Assembly: GCF_003131185.1 (NCBI RefSeq)
Contig: NZ_QFFU01000001.1
Location: 248,001 to 312,000 of the forward strand
Length of the DNA stretch: 64,000 nt
Source: Pseudomonas ovata
GTDB lineage: Bacteria; Pseudomonadota; Gammaproteobacteria; Pseudomonadales; Pseudomonadaceae
Direction of reading: 5' to 3'
The notes under the pieces are model-generated. The model was not told the origin of the DNA, ran no database searches, and was given only the letters and a program-made list of their open reading frames with translations. The translations under genes and the position numbers were made by a program. Numbering within the stretch: position 1 is the first letter of the stretch; the number at the start of each line of letters is the position of its first letter. Below, piece by piece: positions 44,802-55,473 of the stretch.

Positions 44802-46598
44802 CTATTCCAACCTGAGCACTGCAAGGAAGGCTTCTTGTGGAATTTCCACATTGCCGACCTGCTTCATGCGTTTCTTACCGGCCTTTTGCTTCTCGAGCAG
44901 CTTGCGCTTACGGCTGACGTCACCGCCATAACATTTGGCCAATACGTTCTTTCTGAGCGCCTTGACAGTGGTCCGCGCGATCACCTGCCCGCCAATGGCG
45001 GCCTGGATGGCAACGTCGAACATCTGCCTTGGAATCAGTTCCTTCATCTTCTCAGTCAGCGCGCGGCCTTTATAGTTCGCGTTATCGCGGTGCACGATCA
45101 GCGCCAGGGCATCGACCTTGTCGCCGTTGATCAGCACGTCGAGCTTGACCAGGTTGGCCGACTGATAGCGGTCGAAATGGTAGTCCAGCGACGCGTAACC
45201 GCGGCTGGTCGACTTCAGGCGGTCAAAGAAGTCCAGCACCACTTCGTTCATCGGCAGGTCGTAGCGCACCTGCACCTGGGTGCCGAGGAACTGCATGTCG
45301 CGCTGCACGCCACGCTTCTCGATACACAGAGTGATGACGTTGCCCAGGTGCTCTTGCGGCACCAGGATGGTGGCCTGCACGATCGGCTCGCGGAAGTCTT
45401 CCACGGCCGAGGCATCCGGCAGGCGCGACGGGTTGTCGACGTAGACGGTTTCGCCAGTCTTGAGCTTGATCTCGTAGATCACGCTCGGGGCGGTGGTGAT
45501 CAGGTCCAGGTCGTACTCGCGCTCCAGGCGCTCCTGGATGATCTCCATGTGCAGCATGCCCAGGAAGCCACAGCGGAAACCGAAGCCCAGGGCGTCGGAG
45601 CTTTCCGGCATGTACTGCAGCGACGAGTCGTTGAGGGTCAGCTTCTGCAAGGCATCGCGGAAGTCTTCGAAGTCATCGGAGCTGACCGGGAACAGGCCGG
45701 CATACACCTGAGGCTGGATACGCTTGAAACCTGGCAGCATCTCGACATCAGGTGTCGTGTTGAGGGTCAGGGTGTCACCCACCGGGGCGCCAAGGATCTC
45801 CTTGATGCCGGCGATGATGAAGCCCACTTCACCGGCCTTGAGGTCGACGGTGGCGGAGTGCTTGGGGTTGAACACGCCAACGCTGTCGACCAGGTGCACC
45901 TTGCCGGTGGACTTGACGAGGATCTTGTCGCCTTTCTTGACCCGGCCCTGGCGCACGCGCACCAGGGAGACGACGCCCAGGTAGTTGTCGAACCAGGAGT
46001 CGATGATCAGCGCCTGCAGGGGTGCGTCGATTTCACCTACCGGTGGCGGGATGGTCGCGACCAGGCGCTCGAGGACCTCGTCGACGCCCATGCCGCTCTT
46101 GGCGCTGCACGCCACCGCGTCAGTGGCGTCGATACCGATGATCTTCTCGATCTCGTCCTTGACCCGGTCCGGGTCGGCCTGCGGCAGGTCCATCTTGTTC
46201 AGGACCGGCATGACTTCCAGGCCCTGCTCGATGGCGGTGTAGCAGTTGGCGACCGACTGGGCTTCGACGCCCTGCCCGGCATCGACCACCAGCAAGGCGC
46301 CTTCACAGGCCGCCAGTGACCGGCTGACTTCATAGGTGAAGTCGACGTGGCCCGGGGTGTCAATGAAGTTCAGCTGGTAGGTGATGCCGTCGCGGGCCTT
46401 GTAGTACAGGGTAACGCTGTGGGCCTTGATGGTGATGCCGCGCTCACGCTCGAGGTCCATGGAATCGAGGACCTGCGCTTCCATTTCGCGCTCGGACAGG
46501 CCACCGCACATTTGAATGAAGCGGTCGGCCAGGGTCGACTTGCCATGGTCGATGTGGGCGATGATGGAGAAATTACGAATGTGGCTCAAATCACTCAC
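44802..46598 (-). CDS. lepA: Elongation factor 4 (LepA)
   Basis: A 598-residue translational GTPase related to EF-G, thought to act on stalled or initiating ribosomes. G1 is [10 protein letters not shown], the switch II region is [12 protein letters not shown], and G4 is NKMDLP. The lysine-rich LepA-specific tail ([19 protein letters not shown]) is present. The start is GTG at 46598. It heads the lepA-lepB unit. Confidence 0.98.
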   Translation of the reverse strand: MSDLSHIRNFSIIAHIDHGKSTLADRFIQMCGGLSEREMEAQVLDSMDLERERGITIKAHSVTLYYKARDGITYQLNFIDTPGHVDFTYEVSRSLAACEGALLVVDAGQGVEAQSVANCYTAIEQGLEVMPVLNKMDLPQADPDRVKDEIEKIIGIDATDAVACSAKSGMGVDEVLERLVATIPPPVGEIDAPLQALIIDSWFDNYLGVVSLVRVRQGRVKKGDKILVKSTGKVHLVDSVGVFNPKHSATVDLKAGEVGFIIAGIKEILGAPVGDTLTLNTTPDVEMLPGFKRIQPQVYAGLFPVSSDDFEDFRDALQKLTLNDSSLQYMPESSDALGFGFRCGFLGMLHMEIIQERLEREYDLDLITTAPSVIYEIKLKTGETVYVDNPSRLPDASAVEDFREPIVQATILVPQEHLGNVITLCIEKRGVQRDMQFLGTQVQVRYDLPMNEVVLDFFDRLKSTSRGYASLDYHFDRYQSANLVKLDVLINGDKVDALALIVHRDNANYKGRALTEKMKELIPRQMFDVAIQAAIGGQVIARTTVKALRKNVLAKCYGGDVSRKRKLLEKQKAGKKRMKQVGNVEIPQEAFLAVLRLE

Positions 46599-46715
46599 GG
46601 ATCAACACTCAAAAAGGGGCACAGGCAAATCGCCCGCTGAAAAATAGCCGGGAATTGTACCTGAAGGAACGCCGGGGCGTCACGCTTGCTGCAAGGCAAG
46701 CCTGCACCGTGATGC

Positions 46716-46741
46716 AGAAGGGCGGCTCGCGCCGCCCTTCT
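46716..46741 (-). terminator. Terminator-like hairpin after mucD
   Basis: AGAAGGGCGGC and GCCGCCCTTCT pair perfectly (11 bp) with a TCGC loop, 19 bp after the mucD stop. It separates the muc genes from lepA. No strong T-run follows on the minus strand. Confidence 0.65.
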
Positions 46742-46760
46742 GGTGTGCCTGTCACGCTGA

Positions 46761-48188
46761 CTATTCGGCCAGCTTGAAGGTGATGAAGCTGGCGCGGCCC
46801 TGGCGCAGTACGCGCATGGACACCGAGCGGTTCTTGGGCAAGCTCTTGGCCACTTCGGCAAACTGCTTGGCCGACACGATCTCCTGATTGTTCAGATGGG
46901 TGATCACATCACCACTCTGCAGGCCGATCAGCGCCGCCGGGCCGCCCTGGACTTCCTTGATGACCACGCCACCCTTGAGCTCCAGGCTCTTCTTCTGTTC
47001 AGCGGTCAGCTCGATCACCGAAACGCCCAGGCGATTGCTGCTGCGCTCGACACCGGCGCCCGGCACCCCCATCTCCTGGCCTTCGTCCGGCAGGGCGCCG
47101 ACGGTAACGTTGACCGTCTGGCGCTTGCCGTCGCGGATCACTTCCAGCTCGGCCTTGCTGCCATCCTTGAGGTTGCCGATCAGGTGCGGCAGATCGGCGG
47201 ACATGACAATCGGCTGGCCGTTGGCGGTGAGGATCACATCACCGACACGCAGGCCACCCTTGGCCGCCGGGCTGTCTTCGAGCACCTGCGCCACCAGGGC
47301 ACCGGCCGGACGCTCCAGGCCGAAGGACTCAGCCAGGTCCTTGTTCACTTCCTGGATGACCACGCCCAGCCAGCCACGATTGACCTTGCCGCTGGACTTG
47401 AGCTGGTTGGCCACGTCCATCGCCACATCGATCGGGATGGCGAACGACAGACCCATGAAGCCACCGGAGCGGGTGAAAATCTGCGAGTTGATACCCACCA
47501 CCTCGCCTTTCATGTTGAACAGCGGACCACCGGAGTTACCCGGGTTGATCGCCACGTCGGTCTGGATGAACGGCACATAGGTGTCATTCGGCAGGCTGCG
47601 GCCCTTGGCACTGACAATGCCCTTGGTCACCGAATGGTCGAAGCCGAACGGCGAGCCGATGGCCAGTACCCACTCCCCCACCTTGAGGGTATTGGAGTTA
47701 CCCAGTTTGGCCGTTGGCAGGTTCTTGCCTTCGATTTTCAGGACTGCGACATCAGTGCGCGGGTCAGTGCCGACCAGCTTGGCCTTGAGCTCGCTGCGAT
47801 CGGACAGACGAACGAGGATTTCGTCAGCGCCATCGACCACATGGTTGTTGGTCAGGACATAGCCGTCATCGGAAATGATGAAACCCGAGCCCAGCGACTG
47901 GGCCTCGCGCTGGCGATCCCCGCGACCGGGCGAGCGTGAGCCCGGCGGCACGCTGCGCTCGAGAAACTCGCGCAGCATCGGCGGCAGGCCTTCAAGGTCC
48001 GCGCCCTGGCCGGCCAGGGCACGCTCGGGCATTTTCTGGCGGGTGCTGATGTTTACAACGGCAGGCGAGGCCTGTTCGACCAACCCCGTGAAATCCGGCA
48101 GGTCTTCTGCCTGGACCGCAGCGATCTGGCCGAGCATCAGCACTGCAGCCATCAATGAGAAACAAGACTTCAAACGTGGTATCGACAT
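46761..48188 (-). CDS. mucD: Periplasmic DegP/HtrA-type serine protease MucD
   Basis: A 475-residue exported protease-chaperone. Signal peptide about 1-27 (AAVQAED). The catalytic triad is His116 (NNHVVDG), Asp146 (RTDVAVL) and Ser219 (GNSGGPL). Two PDZ domains follow, about 275-365 and 385-470. It degrades misfolded envelope proteins and keeps AlgU activity low. The frame runs to 48314, but the ATG at 48188 has GGGAG and starts the signal peptide. Confidence 0.96.
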   Translation of the reverse strand: MSIPRLKSCFSLMAAVLMLGQIAAVQAEDLPDFTGLVEQASPAVVNISTRQKMPERALAGQGADLEGLPPMLREFLERSVPPGSRSPGRGDRQREAQSLGSGFIISDDGYVLTNNHVVDGADEILVRLSDRSELKAKLVGTDPRTDVAVLKIEGKNLPTAKLGNSNTLKVGEWVLAIGSPFGFDHSVTKGIVSAKGRSLPNDTYVPFIQTDVAINPGNSGGPLFNMKGEVVGINSQIFTRSGGFMGLSFAIPIDVAMDVANQLKSSGKVNRGWLGVVIQEVNKDLAESFGLERPAGALVAQVLEDSPAAKGGLRVGDVILTANGQPIVMSADLPHLIGNLKDGSKAELEVIRDGKRQTVNVTVGALPDEGQEMGVPGAGVERSSNRLGVSVIELTAEQKKSLELKGGVVIKEVQGGPAALIGLQSGDVITHLNNQEIVSAKQFAEVAKSLPKNRSVSMRVLRQGRASFITFKLAE

Positions 48189-48488
48189 ACGGCTCCCGTG
48201 GATACGAGCAAAATTAAGCGACAGAGCGACTGATCCATCAGCCCGGGCCTTGCGACCCTGGCAGCAGGCTGCACGGTGGTCAGCGTTTTCAGGCCTCATA
48301 ACGACAAAGGTCACAGCTGTGAGGCTGTGACCTATAGAAAAAATTCAGGCTTTTTGCAACGTGCAAAGCTCACCAGATATTTCCGTCGAACCGCTCCAGA
48401 CCCGACAGACTATAGGCTGTATGCCCGCAGCAGCCGAAGTGAAACCTTTTACATCTGCCATCGATGCACCGTCAGCGGCGTTCACCGA
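48189..48488 (-). promoter_or_regulatory. mucB-mucD gap with a hairpin
   Basis: In this 300 bp gap AGGTCACAGC (48308-48317) pairs perfectly with GCTGTGACCT (48324-48333). On the minus strand, the direction of mucB to mucD, a weak TTTGTCGTT follows, so it may end the algU-mucAB message. mucD would then rely on its own promoter in the remaining 120 bp. No other element is recognised. Confidence 0.55.
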
Positions 48489-49454
48489 CTAACGGGCACC
48501 CGCCGCATCGCCATGGCGCATGGACAGGGCAATCCGCTCGGCCGTGCCGACCGGTATCTCGCCGACCACAGTCACCATGTTGTCGCCCTGGGCTGAACTC
48601 AGGTGACGCGACACCACAGCCGTGGGCCCGAACTGGGTACGGATATCGGGTGCCACCTTGGCTGCGACCGGCTCAATGAAGACCGAAAAGCGTGTCAGAC
48701 CGTCGCCATACAGCAGGCTGATGACCTGACCACTGGACCCGGTATCCTTGCGTACGGACTCATTCCCCAGCTCGAACCCCGGCGGCAACCATTCTGCATG
48801 CCAGGCAACGGGCTTGGACGGCACCTGGGTAGCAGGCTTGTTTCTGGGAGACGGCAACGACTTGCAGTCGGCACTGGCTTGCAGTGATCGCTCATCGAGA
48901 GACTGCGAAGGATCGTATTCGGTGAACTGGAACCTTTCGAGCAACTGGCCCTTTTCGCTGAGCAACAGCGACTTGAGGGTCATGCCGGTCTCATCGTCCA
49001 GGTGCAGCTCGACACCGTATCGGTGCTGGTCCTTGGGCGACATGACCAGAATGGTCGCGGCACGACCCGCCACGCGGGACTTGCCAGCCACTTGCATGTC
49101 ATACCAGGCGGACAGCTTTCTGACATCCAGGACGCGCCCGGAAGGATCGGGCAGATTGGCCAGCCCCGTCACCAGCGTGCCGCTGACGCATTGCGTCAGG
49201 CCATCGACACGCAGGATCTCCTGAGCCGAGCCGTCGAGTTGCAGAAGACGCTCACGCACCTTGCCCTGCTCGACGCTGTGCCAGATGCGATGGGTGGAAA
49301 AACCACCGTTACGCTCGTAGACAAAAGTCCCTTGAAAGCTTTGTTGCTGCTCGGCTTGCGCAAGACGCTTCAAGAGGTCTTGCGCATCATCGGCATACGC
49401 AGGAGCGGCTAGCCATCCACTGAACAACAAAGGCAATAGAGGAGTGGCTCGCAT
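48489..49454 (-). CDS. mucB: Sigma factor regulatory protein MucB (RseB)
   Basis: A 321-residue periplasmic protein with a signal peptide (about 1-21, PAYADDA). The MucB/RseB N-terminal lipid-sensing domain includes FQGTFVYERNGGFSTHRIWH, and the C-terminal domain contacts MucA. It shields MucA from proteolysis and so holds AlgU inactive until envelope lipids or lipopolysaccharide bind it. Starts 8 bp after mucA. Confidence 0.96.
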   Translation of the reverse strand: MRATPLLPLLFSGWLAAPAYADDAQDLLKRLAQAEQQQSFQGTFVYERNGGFSTHRIWHSVEQGKVRERLLQLDGSAQEILRVDGLTQCVSGTLVTGLANLPDPSGRVLDVRKLSAWYDMQVAGKSRVAGRAATILVMSPKDQHRYGVELHLDDETGMTLKSLLLSEKGQLLERFQFTEYDPSQSLDERSLQASADCKSLPSPRNKPATQVPSKPVAWHAEWLPPGFELGNESVRKDTGSSGQVISLLYGDGLTRFSVFIEPVAAKVAPDIRTQFGPTAVVSRHLSSAQGDNMVTVVGEIPVGTAERIALSMRHGDAAGAR

Positions 49455-49462
49455 ACTCTTCC

Positions 49463-50044
49463 TTAGCGGTTTTCCAGGCTGGCAGCGCGTGCGTAAGGCA
49501 GAGCGCTTTCAGTCTCCTTCAGGGCCGCCTGCTGGGCATGCTGACGCAGGTAGCCTGGCACACGCTGGTCGTCTGCACCGGCCTGGGCCTGTACAGCACC
49601 GTTGGCAGGGCCGGTAGCTTCTTCGGTATAACCGGCCAGTACCGCAGGCCCCTGGGGCTGAGCGACCGACAGGTTGGCAGGTTGCTGGTTCTGTTGCGCC
49701 AGCTGTGCACCGGTGATTTCGTCCTGGTTGTACAGGCGTACGCCTGCCAGTACCGCAACGGTCACCGAGGCGGCTACCGCCAGACGACCCAGGGTCCGCC
49801 ATGGACCGCGACCCGGCTTCAACGGCGAAGCTTCGTCGGCAATCGCAGCCGATACAGCGGCCGAGATGTCCAGGTGGGGTACGAGCAGTTCCTTGTGCAT
49901 CGCTGCACGGGCAACCTGATAACGCGACCAGGTGGCACGTGTATCCGCATCGTCGATGGCACTCAGCACACGACGTAATTCCAGTTCGTCCGCTTCGTTA
50001 TCCATCACTGCGGACAGCGATTCCTGCAGGGCTTCACGACTCAT
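49463..50044 (-). CDS. mucA: Anti-sigma factor MucA
   Basis: A 193-residue single-pass inner membrane protein. The N-terminal cytoplasmic AlgU-binding part begins MSREALQESLSAVMDNEADE; a TM helix lies at about residues 86-103 (LAVAASVTVAVLAGVRL); the periplasmic part is Gln/Ala-rich. It appears full length, with none of the truncations seen in mucoid isolates. GGA precedes the ATG at 50044. Lies 31 bp after algU. Confidence 0.96.
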   Translation of the reverse strand: MSREALQESLSAVMDNEADELELRRVLSAIDDADTRATWSRYQVARAAMHKELLVPHLDISAAVSAAIADEASPLKPGRGPWRTLGRLAVAASVTVAVLAGVRLYNQDEITGAQLAQQNQQPANLSVAQPQGPAVLAGYTEEATGPANGAVQAQAGADDQRVPGYLRQHAQQAALKETESALPYARAASLENR

Positions 50045-50075
50045 GGCGGTTCCTCTCTTGGCTATCGCCGCTGTC

Positions 50076-50657
50076 TCAGGATTCCTGCAACAACGGCTGC
50101 AGGGCTTTGTCGATGGCTTCCCGAGCGCGGAAGATCCGAGAGCGCACGGTACCCACCGGACACTGCATGACGCTCGCAATGTCCTCATAACTCAGACCAT
50201 CGAATTCGCGCAAAGTTAGGGCTGTACGCAAATCTTCAGGGAGAAGCTGGATGGTTCGATGCACAGTGCTTTCGATCTCATCCCTCAACAATGACCGCTC
50301 CGGTGACTCGATATCCTTGAGGCCATGATCGCCGTCGTAGAATTCTGCGTCTTCGGACTTGACATCGCTGTCCGGTGGTCGCCGACCGCGCGACACCAGG
50401 TAGTTTTTCGCTGTGTTGATAGCGATGCGGTACAGCCAGGTATAAAAAGCACTGTCGCCGCGGAAATTGCCGAGTGCGCGGTACGCCTTGATAAAGGCTT
50501 CTTGCGCCACGTCTTGAGCTTCATGGGTGTCGTGCACGAATCGCACGATCAACCCGAGAATCTTGTGCTGGTATTTCAGCACCAACAGATCAAATGCTCG
50601 CCGATCGCCACGCTGAACGCGCTCGACCAGCTGCTGATCCTCTTCCTGGGTTAGCAT
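50076..50657 (-). CDS. algU: ECF sigma factor AlgU (RpoE/AlgT)
   Basis: A 193-residue extracytoplasmic-function sigma factor, nearly identical in visible segments to P. aeruginosa AlgU as I recall it. Region 2 contains DLLVLKYQHKILGLI and YTWLYRIAINTAKN; region 4 contains REFDGLSYEDIASVMQCP. It directs envelope stress and exopolysaccharide genes. The ATG at 50657 follows GGAG; a GTG six bases upstream is less likely. An AlgU-type promoter lies about 60 bp upstream, so it should be autoregulated. Confidence 0.98.
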   Translation of the reverse strand: MLTQEEDQQLVERVQRGDRRAFDLLVLKYQHKILGLIVRFVHDTHEAQDVAQEAFIKAYRALGNFRGDSAFYTWLYRIAINTAKNYLVSRGRRPPDSDVKSEDAEFYDGDHGLKDIESPERSLLRDEIESTVHRTIQLLPEDLRTALTLREFDGLSYEDIASVMQCPVGTVRSRIFRAREAIDKALQPLLQES

Positions 50658-50716
50658 GAACACTCCTCATTGAGCCTGAAGGAGTGTTGCATCAGCCATC
50701 GTTCAGGCTTGCAAAC

Positions 50717-50743
50717 ATAGACTCGGGCTTTTGACAAAAGTTC
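50717..50743 (-). promoter_or_regulatory. AlgU-dependent promoter of algU
   Basis: Read on the minus strand: GAACTT, 16 bases, TCTAT. This fits the AlgU/RpoE consensus GAACTT-N16/17-TCTGA and lies 60-86 bp before algU, giving positive autoregulation. The rest of the 501 bp gap to nadB (50744-51158) contains no gene that I can support. Near nadB are two TATACT boxes (about 51119 and 51125), possible -10 elements. Confidence 0.8.
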
Positions 50744-51158
50744 TCCCCCTTCAGGCAAGTTTCCTGCCGGCACCGAACTGGCCCGCACGAAAAACGCAGC
50801 GCGGGCAAGGCCCGGCTGCGTGAATAGTCTTGTCGTCGATTTCGCTGCCGATGATCCTTTTCGGCATAGCCGACGCTGTTCCTTATACAGGCAACCTGCT
50901 ATTGAGCGTGGCGCGGGCTGAAAAGTTCCCGCACCCCGTAATTGCAGGCTCAAGCCCCACCCTGCCCACCCTGATCGCTGCCTCGTACTGCCGCTGTCGG
51001 ACCTCAACAAACGATTGCATCGAAAACGGTAGGCATGGCGTCGGCGACTGGCGCACAATCCGCCCCCCGCCTGTGGTCTCACATTGCCATGTAAAGCGAG
51101 GCTATTGTGCCGGTCCCCCTATACTTATACTAGTGGCCGCTCGACGCGGAGTTGATAG

Positions 51159-52775
51159 ATGAGCCAACATTTTCAGCATGACGTTCTGGTTATCGGCAGT
51201 GGTGCGGCGGGGTTGAGCCTGGCCCTGACCCTGCCCGCCCATCTGCGCATTGCCATCCTGAGCAAGGGTGACCTGGCCGACGGCTCGACATTCTGGGCCC
51301 AGGGCGGCGTGGCTGCCGTACTGGACGACACCGACACCGTCGAGTCGCATGTCGAGGACACGCTCAATGCCGGCGGCGGCCTGTGCAACGAAGAGGCCGT
51401 GCGCTTCACCGTCGAGCACAGCCGCGAGGCCATCGAGTGGCTGATCGGGCAAGGCGTGCCCTTTACCCGTGACGATGAAGGCAACGAGCAGGCGCACAGT
51501 TTCGAATTCCACCTGACCCGCGAGGGTGGTCACAGCCACCGGCGCATCATTCATGCGGCCGATGCCACGGGTGCGGCGATCTTCAGGACCCTGCTGGAGC
51601 AGGCACGCAAGCGCGACAACATCGAATTGCTGGAGCAGCGCGTTGCGGTGGACCTGATCACCGAACCTCGCCTGGGCCTGCCCGGCCAGCGTTGCCTGGG
51701 TGCCTACGTGCTGGATCGCAACACCGGCGAAGTCGACACCCACGCCGCGCGCTTCACAATCCTGGCCTGCGGTGGCGCGGCCAAGGTCTACCTCTATACC
51801 AGCAACCCGGACAGCGCTTCGGGCGACGGCATTGCCATGGCCTGGCGCTCGGGCTGCCGGGTCGCCAACCTGGAGTTCAACCAGTTCCACCCCACATGCC
51901 TGTACCACCCGCAGGCCAAGAGCTTCCTGGTGACAGAAGCCCTGCGCGGGGAAGGTGCGTACCTCAAGCTGCCCAACGGCGATCGCTTCATGCCGCGCTT
52001 CGATGAACGCGCCGAACTGGCGCCACGCGACATCGTGGCCCGGGCCATCGATCATGAAATGAAACGCCTGGGCATCGACTGCGTCTACCTGGACATCAGC
52101 CACAAGCCCGAAGCCTTCATCAAGTCGCACTTTCCGACCGTTTACGAACGCTGCCTGGCGTTTTCCATCGACATCACCCGCGAACCCATCCCGGTGGTGC
52201 CCGCCGCGCACTACACCTGCGGCGGCGTCGTGGTCGACAGCCAGGGGCGCACCGACGTGCCGGGCCTGTACGCGATCGGCGAAACCAGTTGCACCGGCCT
52301 GCACGGCGCCAACCGCATGGCCAGCAATTCGCTGCTCGAATGCTTTGTCTATGCCCGCTCGGCAGCCGCCGACATCGTCGAGCAACTGACCGAGATCGGC
52401 ATGCCCAGCGCCCTGCCCGGCTGGGACGCCAGCCAGGTCACCGATTCGGACGAAGACGTGATCATCGCGCACAACTGGGACGAGCTGCGGCGCTTCATGT
52501 GGGACTACGTGGGCATCGTGCGCACCAGCAAGCGCCTGCAGCGCGCCCAGCACCGGGTGCGCCTGTTGCTGGATGAGATCGACGAGTTCTACAGCAACTA
52601 CAAGGTCAGCCGCGACCTGATAGAGCTGCGCAACCTGGCCCAAGTGGCGGAGCTGATGATCCGCTCAGCCATGGAACGCAAGGAATCCCGCGGCCTGCAC
52701 TACACGCTGGACTACCCTGACATGCTGGCAGAGGCCCTGGACACCGTGCTGGTGCCGAACAACTTCAAGGCCTGA
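51159..52775 (+). CDS. nadB: L-aspartate oxidase
   Basis: A 538-residue flavoenzyme that oxidises L-aspartate to iminoaspartate for NAD synthesis. FAD-binding motif [13 protein letters not shown] begins near residue 11. Active-site segments [31 protein letters not shown] and [20 protein letters not shown] are intact. GGAG lies before the ATG. Its 3' end meets the convergent ygfX stop with one base between. Confidence 0.97.
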   Translation: MSQHFQHDVLVIGSGAAGLSLALTLPAHLRIAILSKGDLADGSTFWAQGGVAAVLDDTDTVESHVEDTLNAGGGLCNEEAVRFTVEHSREAIEWLIGQGVPFTRDDEGNEQAHSFEFHLTREGGHSHRRIIHAADATGAAIFRTLLEQARKRDNIELLEQRVAVDLITEPRLGLPGQRCLGAYVLDRNTGEVDTHAARFTILACGGAAKVYLYTSNPDSASGDGIAMAWRSGCRVANLEFNQFHPTCLYHPQAKSFLVTEALRGEGAYLKLPNGDRFMPRFDERAELAPRDIVARAIDHEMKRLGIDCVYLDISHKPEAFIKSHFPTVYERCLAFSIDITREPIPVVPAAHYTCGGVVVDSQGRTDVPGLYAIGETSCTGLHGANRMASNSLLECFVYARSAAADIVEQLTEIGMPSALPGWDASQVTDSDEDVIIAHNWDELRRFMWDYVGIVRTSKRLQRAQHRVRLLLDEIDEFYSNYKVSRDLIELRNLAQVAELMIRSAMERKESRGLHYTLDYPDMLAEALDTVLVPNNFKA

Positions 52776-52776
52776 A

Positions 52777-53226
52777 TCAGCCGCGCCGGGCAAACCTGAG
52801 CCGCACGCGCAGGCGACGATGAACATCCGGCGCCAGCGCATCACGGGCGATGCACACCGAGCGCGTCCGCCAGTCGGGCCGCTCGCCGTGCAACAGATGT
52901 ACACGTAACACCACCATCAATGGCAGCACCAGGCTGTCAGGGGCGACCTCGACCGCCTGCCACCCTCCCTGCCCGCTCCACACTTGCCAGCCTTCACGCC
53001 CGTGACGCAGCGCCTTGAACGCTCGCGGATGGCTGAGCAGGATGGCGCGCGGCAGCACGCAGGCGGCATGGACCAGGCACAGCAGCAGGCCACCCAGACT
53101 GACCCATGAGGGAATAGCCAGCAGCCACAGGGCCAGCCACGCCAGCGCCTGCGTCAGCCCATACGCTGCCAGCAGGCCCCTGGAGGCCTGCCAGCGGCAT
53201 TCGAACGACTCACTTGGGCTGGACAC
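52777..53226 (-). CDS. ygfX: YgfX-family membrane protein
   Basis: A 149-residue protein with two adjacent N-terminal hydrophobic segments (about 18-36 and 38-60) and a basic cytoplasmic tail. Fits the YgfX (CptA) family usually encoded with SdhE. In E. coli the pair was proposed as a toxin-antitoxin and later tied to flavinylation instead, so the role is unsettled. The GTG start overlaps sdhE by 17 bp. Confidence 0.82.
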   Translation of the reverse strand: MSSPSESFECRWQASRGLLAAYGLTQALAWLALWLLAIPSWVSLGGLLLCLVHAACVLPRAILLSHPRAFKALRHGREGWQVWSGQGGWQAVEVAPDSLVLPLMVVLRVHLLHGERPDWRTRSVCIARDALAPDVHRRLRVRLRFARRG

Positions 53227-53464
53227 GGTCCAGAATCATGCGAACCATACGCTGCAACTCGGGGTCCTCGGACTCACCGCGCTGCATGAACCAGCCGAAC
53301 ATATCCTGGTCTTCACATTCGAGCAGGCGACGATACAGCGCCCGGTCGACCTCGTTGAGGTGGGCATACACCTCCCGCACAAACGGCACCAGCAGCACGT
53401 CCAGCTCCAGCATGCCGCGACGGCTGTGCCAGAAAAGACGGTTGAGTTCTACATCTTCGACCAT
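53210..53464 (-). CDS. sdhE: FAD assembly factor SdhE
   Basis: An 84-residue helical protein that helps attach FAD covalently to succinate dehydrogenase. The essential RGxxE motif is RRGMLELD (Arg16 to Glu20), and the C-terminal part ends [15 protein letters not shown]. The frame is open further upstream, but the ATG at 53464 has GGAG and matches family length. Confidence 0.95.
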   Translation of the reverse strand: MVEDVELNRLFWHSRRGMLELDVLLVPFVREVYAHLNEVDRALYRRLLECEDQDMFGWFMQRGESEDPELQRMVRMILDRVQPK

Positions 53465-53602
53465 GGATCGCTCCTCAAAGTAGCCGCTGAGTATACAGCC
53501 CCACGGCCCGGGCGCGAATCGCACAAGGCACAGGGCGGTTTGCGTATACCCTTATTGAGGTTGCACCACTATGATGTGCGTCATTCTTTTTCAGACTTTG
53601 CG

Positions 53603-54550
53603 ATGACCATGGCCGAATCAGCTTTCTTCTGCACGTTGTCTCACGAAGGTGTCCTGGCCGTTCGCGGCGTGGACGCCGGCAAATTCCTGCAGGGTCAATT
53701 GACCTGCAATATCAACTACTTGAATGAAAACCGCTCGGGCCTGGGCGCGCGCTGCACGCAAAAAGGCCGCATGCAGTCGAGCTTCCGCATCCTGTTCGAG
53801 GCCGATGGCTGCCTGTTGGCCATGGCCGGCGAACTGATCGAGCCGCAATTGCTCGACCTGCGCAAGTACGCGGTGTTTTCCAAGTCGAAACTCACCGATG
53901 AAAGCGCCGCCTGGGTACGTTTCGGCCTGCAGGACGGCGACGCCGCACTGGCCGGCCTGGGCCTGGAACTGCCCGGCGAGACCGACAGCCTGGTGCGCAA
54001 CGAACAGTTGATTGCCACCCGCGTCAGCCCGAACAGGGCCGAACTCTGGGTACGTGCTGGCGACGCTGAAGCCATCAAGGCCCGCCTGGTCGCCCTGCTG
54101 CCCGAGGGCTCGCTCAATGACTGGCTGCTGGGCCAGATCCGCGCCGGCATCGGCCAGGTCATGCCAGCGACCCGCGAAGAATTCATCCCGCAGATGATCA
54201 ACCTGCAGGCCGTAGGGGGCGTGAGCTTCAAGAAAGGCTGCTACACCGGCCAGGAGATCGTGGCGCGCATGCAGTACCTGGGCAAGCTCAAGCGCCATCT
54301 GTACCGCCTGAGCCTGGACAGCGCCGAGGCGCCCGAGCCCAACACACCGCTGTTTTCACCCACGCACAAGAGTGCCGTGGGCAATGTGGTGCTGGCGGCC
54401 CGCACGACCAACGGCAGCGAACTGCTGGCGGTGCTGCAGAACGATGCAGCCGAGGCCGGCGAGATTCACCTGGGCACCGCCGAAGGCCCTGTTCTGCTCC
54501 TGCACGACCTGCCTTACACCCTGGACAGCAAGCTGGAAACCCAACGCTGA
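53603..54550 (+). CDS. ygfZ: Folate-binding protein YgfZ
   Basis: A 315-residue relative of the glycine cleavage T protein that supports iron-sulfur enzyme maturation with folate. The family signature KGCYTGQE places the conserved Cys at 213. N-terminal LAVRGVDAGKFLQGQLTCNI is typical. A second in-frame ATG at 53609 is an equally good start. Its position beside sdhE, across a short divergent gap, recurs in pseudomonads. Confidence 0.94.
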   Translation: MTMAESAFFCTLSHEGVLAVRGVDAGKFLQGQLTCNINYLNENRSGLGARCTQKGRMQSSFRILFEADGCLLAMAGELIEPQLLDLRKYAVFSKSKLTDESAAWVRFGLQDGDAALAGLGLELPGETDSLVRNEQLIATRVSPNRAELWVRAGDAEAIKARLVALLPEGSLNDWLLGQIRAGIGQVMPATREEFIPQMINLQAVGGVSFKKGCYTGQEIVARMQYLGKLKRHLYRLSLDSAEAPEPNTPLFSPTHKSAVGNVVLAARTTNGSELLAVLQNDAAEAGEIHLGTAEGPVLLLHDLPYTLDSKLETQR

Positions 54551-54612
54551 ACTGAACCGGCAGGCAACGCGTCTGTCGGCTATACAAGAAACCCACAGCT
54601 ACGAGACTTAGC

Positions 54613-55434
54613 ATGAGCAAGATGGCTGATGAGGTACAGAAAGATCTGATCAAGGCCATCGACCGCGATGCCTTGTTCCTGCCGACCTTGCCCGAAGTTG
54701 CCCTGAAAATCCGCCAGGCTGCCGAAAACACCGAAATCAGCGTCGTCGCGCTGAGCCGGGTGATCGGCAGCGATACGGCCTTGTCGGCGCGCCTGATCAA
54801 GGTGGCCAACAGCCCGATGCTGCGCGGCAGCGTCGAAGTCAGCGACGTGAACACTGCCATCCTGCGCCTGGGCGTGAATTACACCAGCAACCTGGCGATC
54901 GGCCTGGTGGTTGAACAGATGTTCCATGCCAAATCGCCGGTAATCGAACACAAGATGCGCGAAATCTGGCAACGGAGCCTGCAGGTCGCCGGCATCGGCT
55001 ACACCTTGTGCCAGCGCTATACCGGGCTCAAGCCCGACCAGGCGACCCTTGCAGGCCTGGTGCACCTGATCGGCGTCCTGCCGATCCTGACCTATGCCGA
55101 GGACCACTTCGAACTGCTGGCCGACCCTGTCAGCCTCAATCATGTGATCGACAACATTCACCCCACCATCGGCGAACGGCTGCTGCGCTCATGGGATTTC
55201 CCCGAGCCGCTGGCCAGCCTGCCCGGCCAGTTCCAGGACCTGACACGCGTCTCTGCCAAGGCTGACTACATCGACCTGGTGCAAGTGGCGAGCGTGCATC
55301 TGTACAAAGGCAGCAATCACCCGTTCGGCCAGGTCGACCTGCCCGACCTGCCGGCGTTTCACCGGCTCGGGCTCGACCCGGCCGGCGGGCAGTTGAGCGT
55401 CGAGATGGACGAGGCCAGCAGGATGCTTTACTGA
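54613..55434 (+). CDS. HDOD-domain signalling protein
   Basis: A 273-residue protein that is almost entirely an HDOD domain (LFLPTLPEVALKIRQAAENT, SRVIGSDTALSARLIKVANS, DVNTAILRLG). HDOD proteins act in regulation and lack the metal-binding HD pair, as here; no output domain is attached. Starts 62 bp after ygfZ, so possibly read through from it. The partner is unknown. Confidence 0.9.
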   Translation: MSKMADEVQKDLIKAIDRDALFLPTLPEVALKIRQAAENTEISVVALSRVIGSDTALSARLIKVANSPMLRGSVEVSDVNTAILRLGVNYTSNLAIGLVVEQMFHAKSPVIEHKMREIWQRSLQVAGIGYTLCQRYTGLKPDQATLAGLVHLIGVLPILTYAEDHFELLADPVSLNHVIDNIHPTIGERLLRSWDFPEPLASLPGQFQDLTRVSAKADYIDLVQVASVHLYKGSNHPFGQVDLPDLPAFHRLGLDPAGGQLSVEMDEASRMLY

Positions 55435-55473
55435 GCACAGCGCTCCTACAGGGCATAGCCGACAGGGATAGCG

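Noticed and set aside
52777..53464. sdhE-ygfX as a toxin-antitoxin system
   Set aside because: The pair was once proposed as such in E. coli, but the RGxxE motif and family evidence favour a flavinylation role for SdhE. I did not list it as a defence or toxin module.
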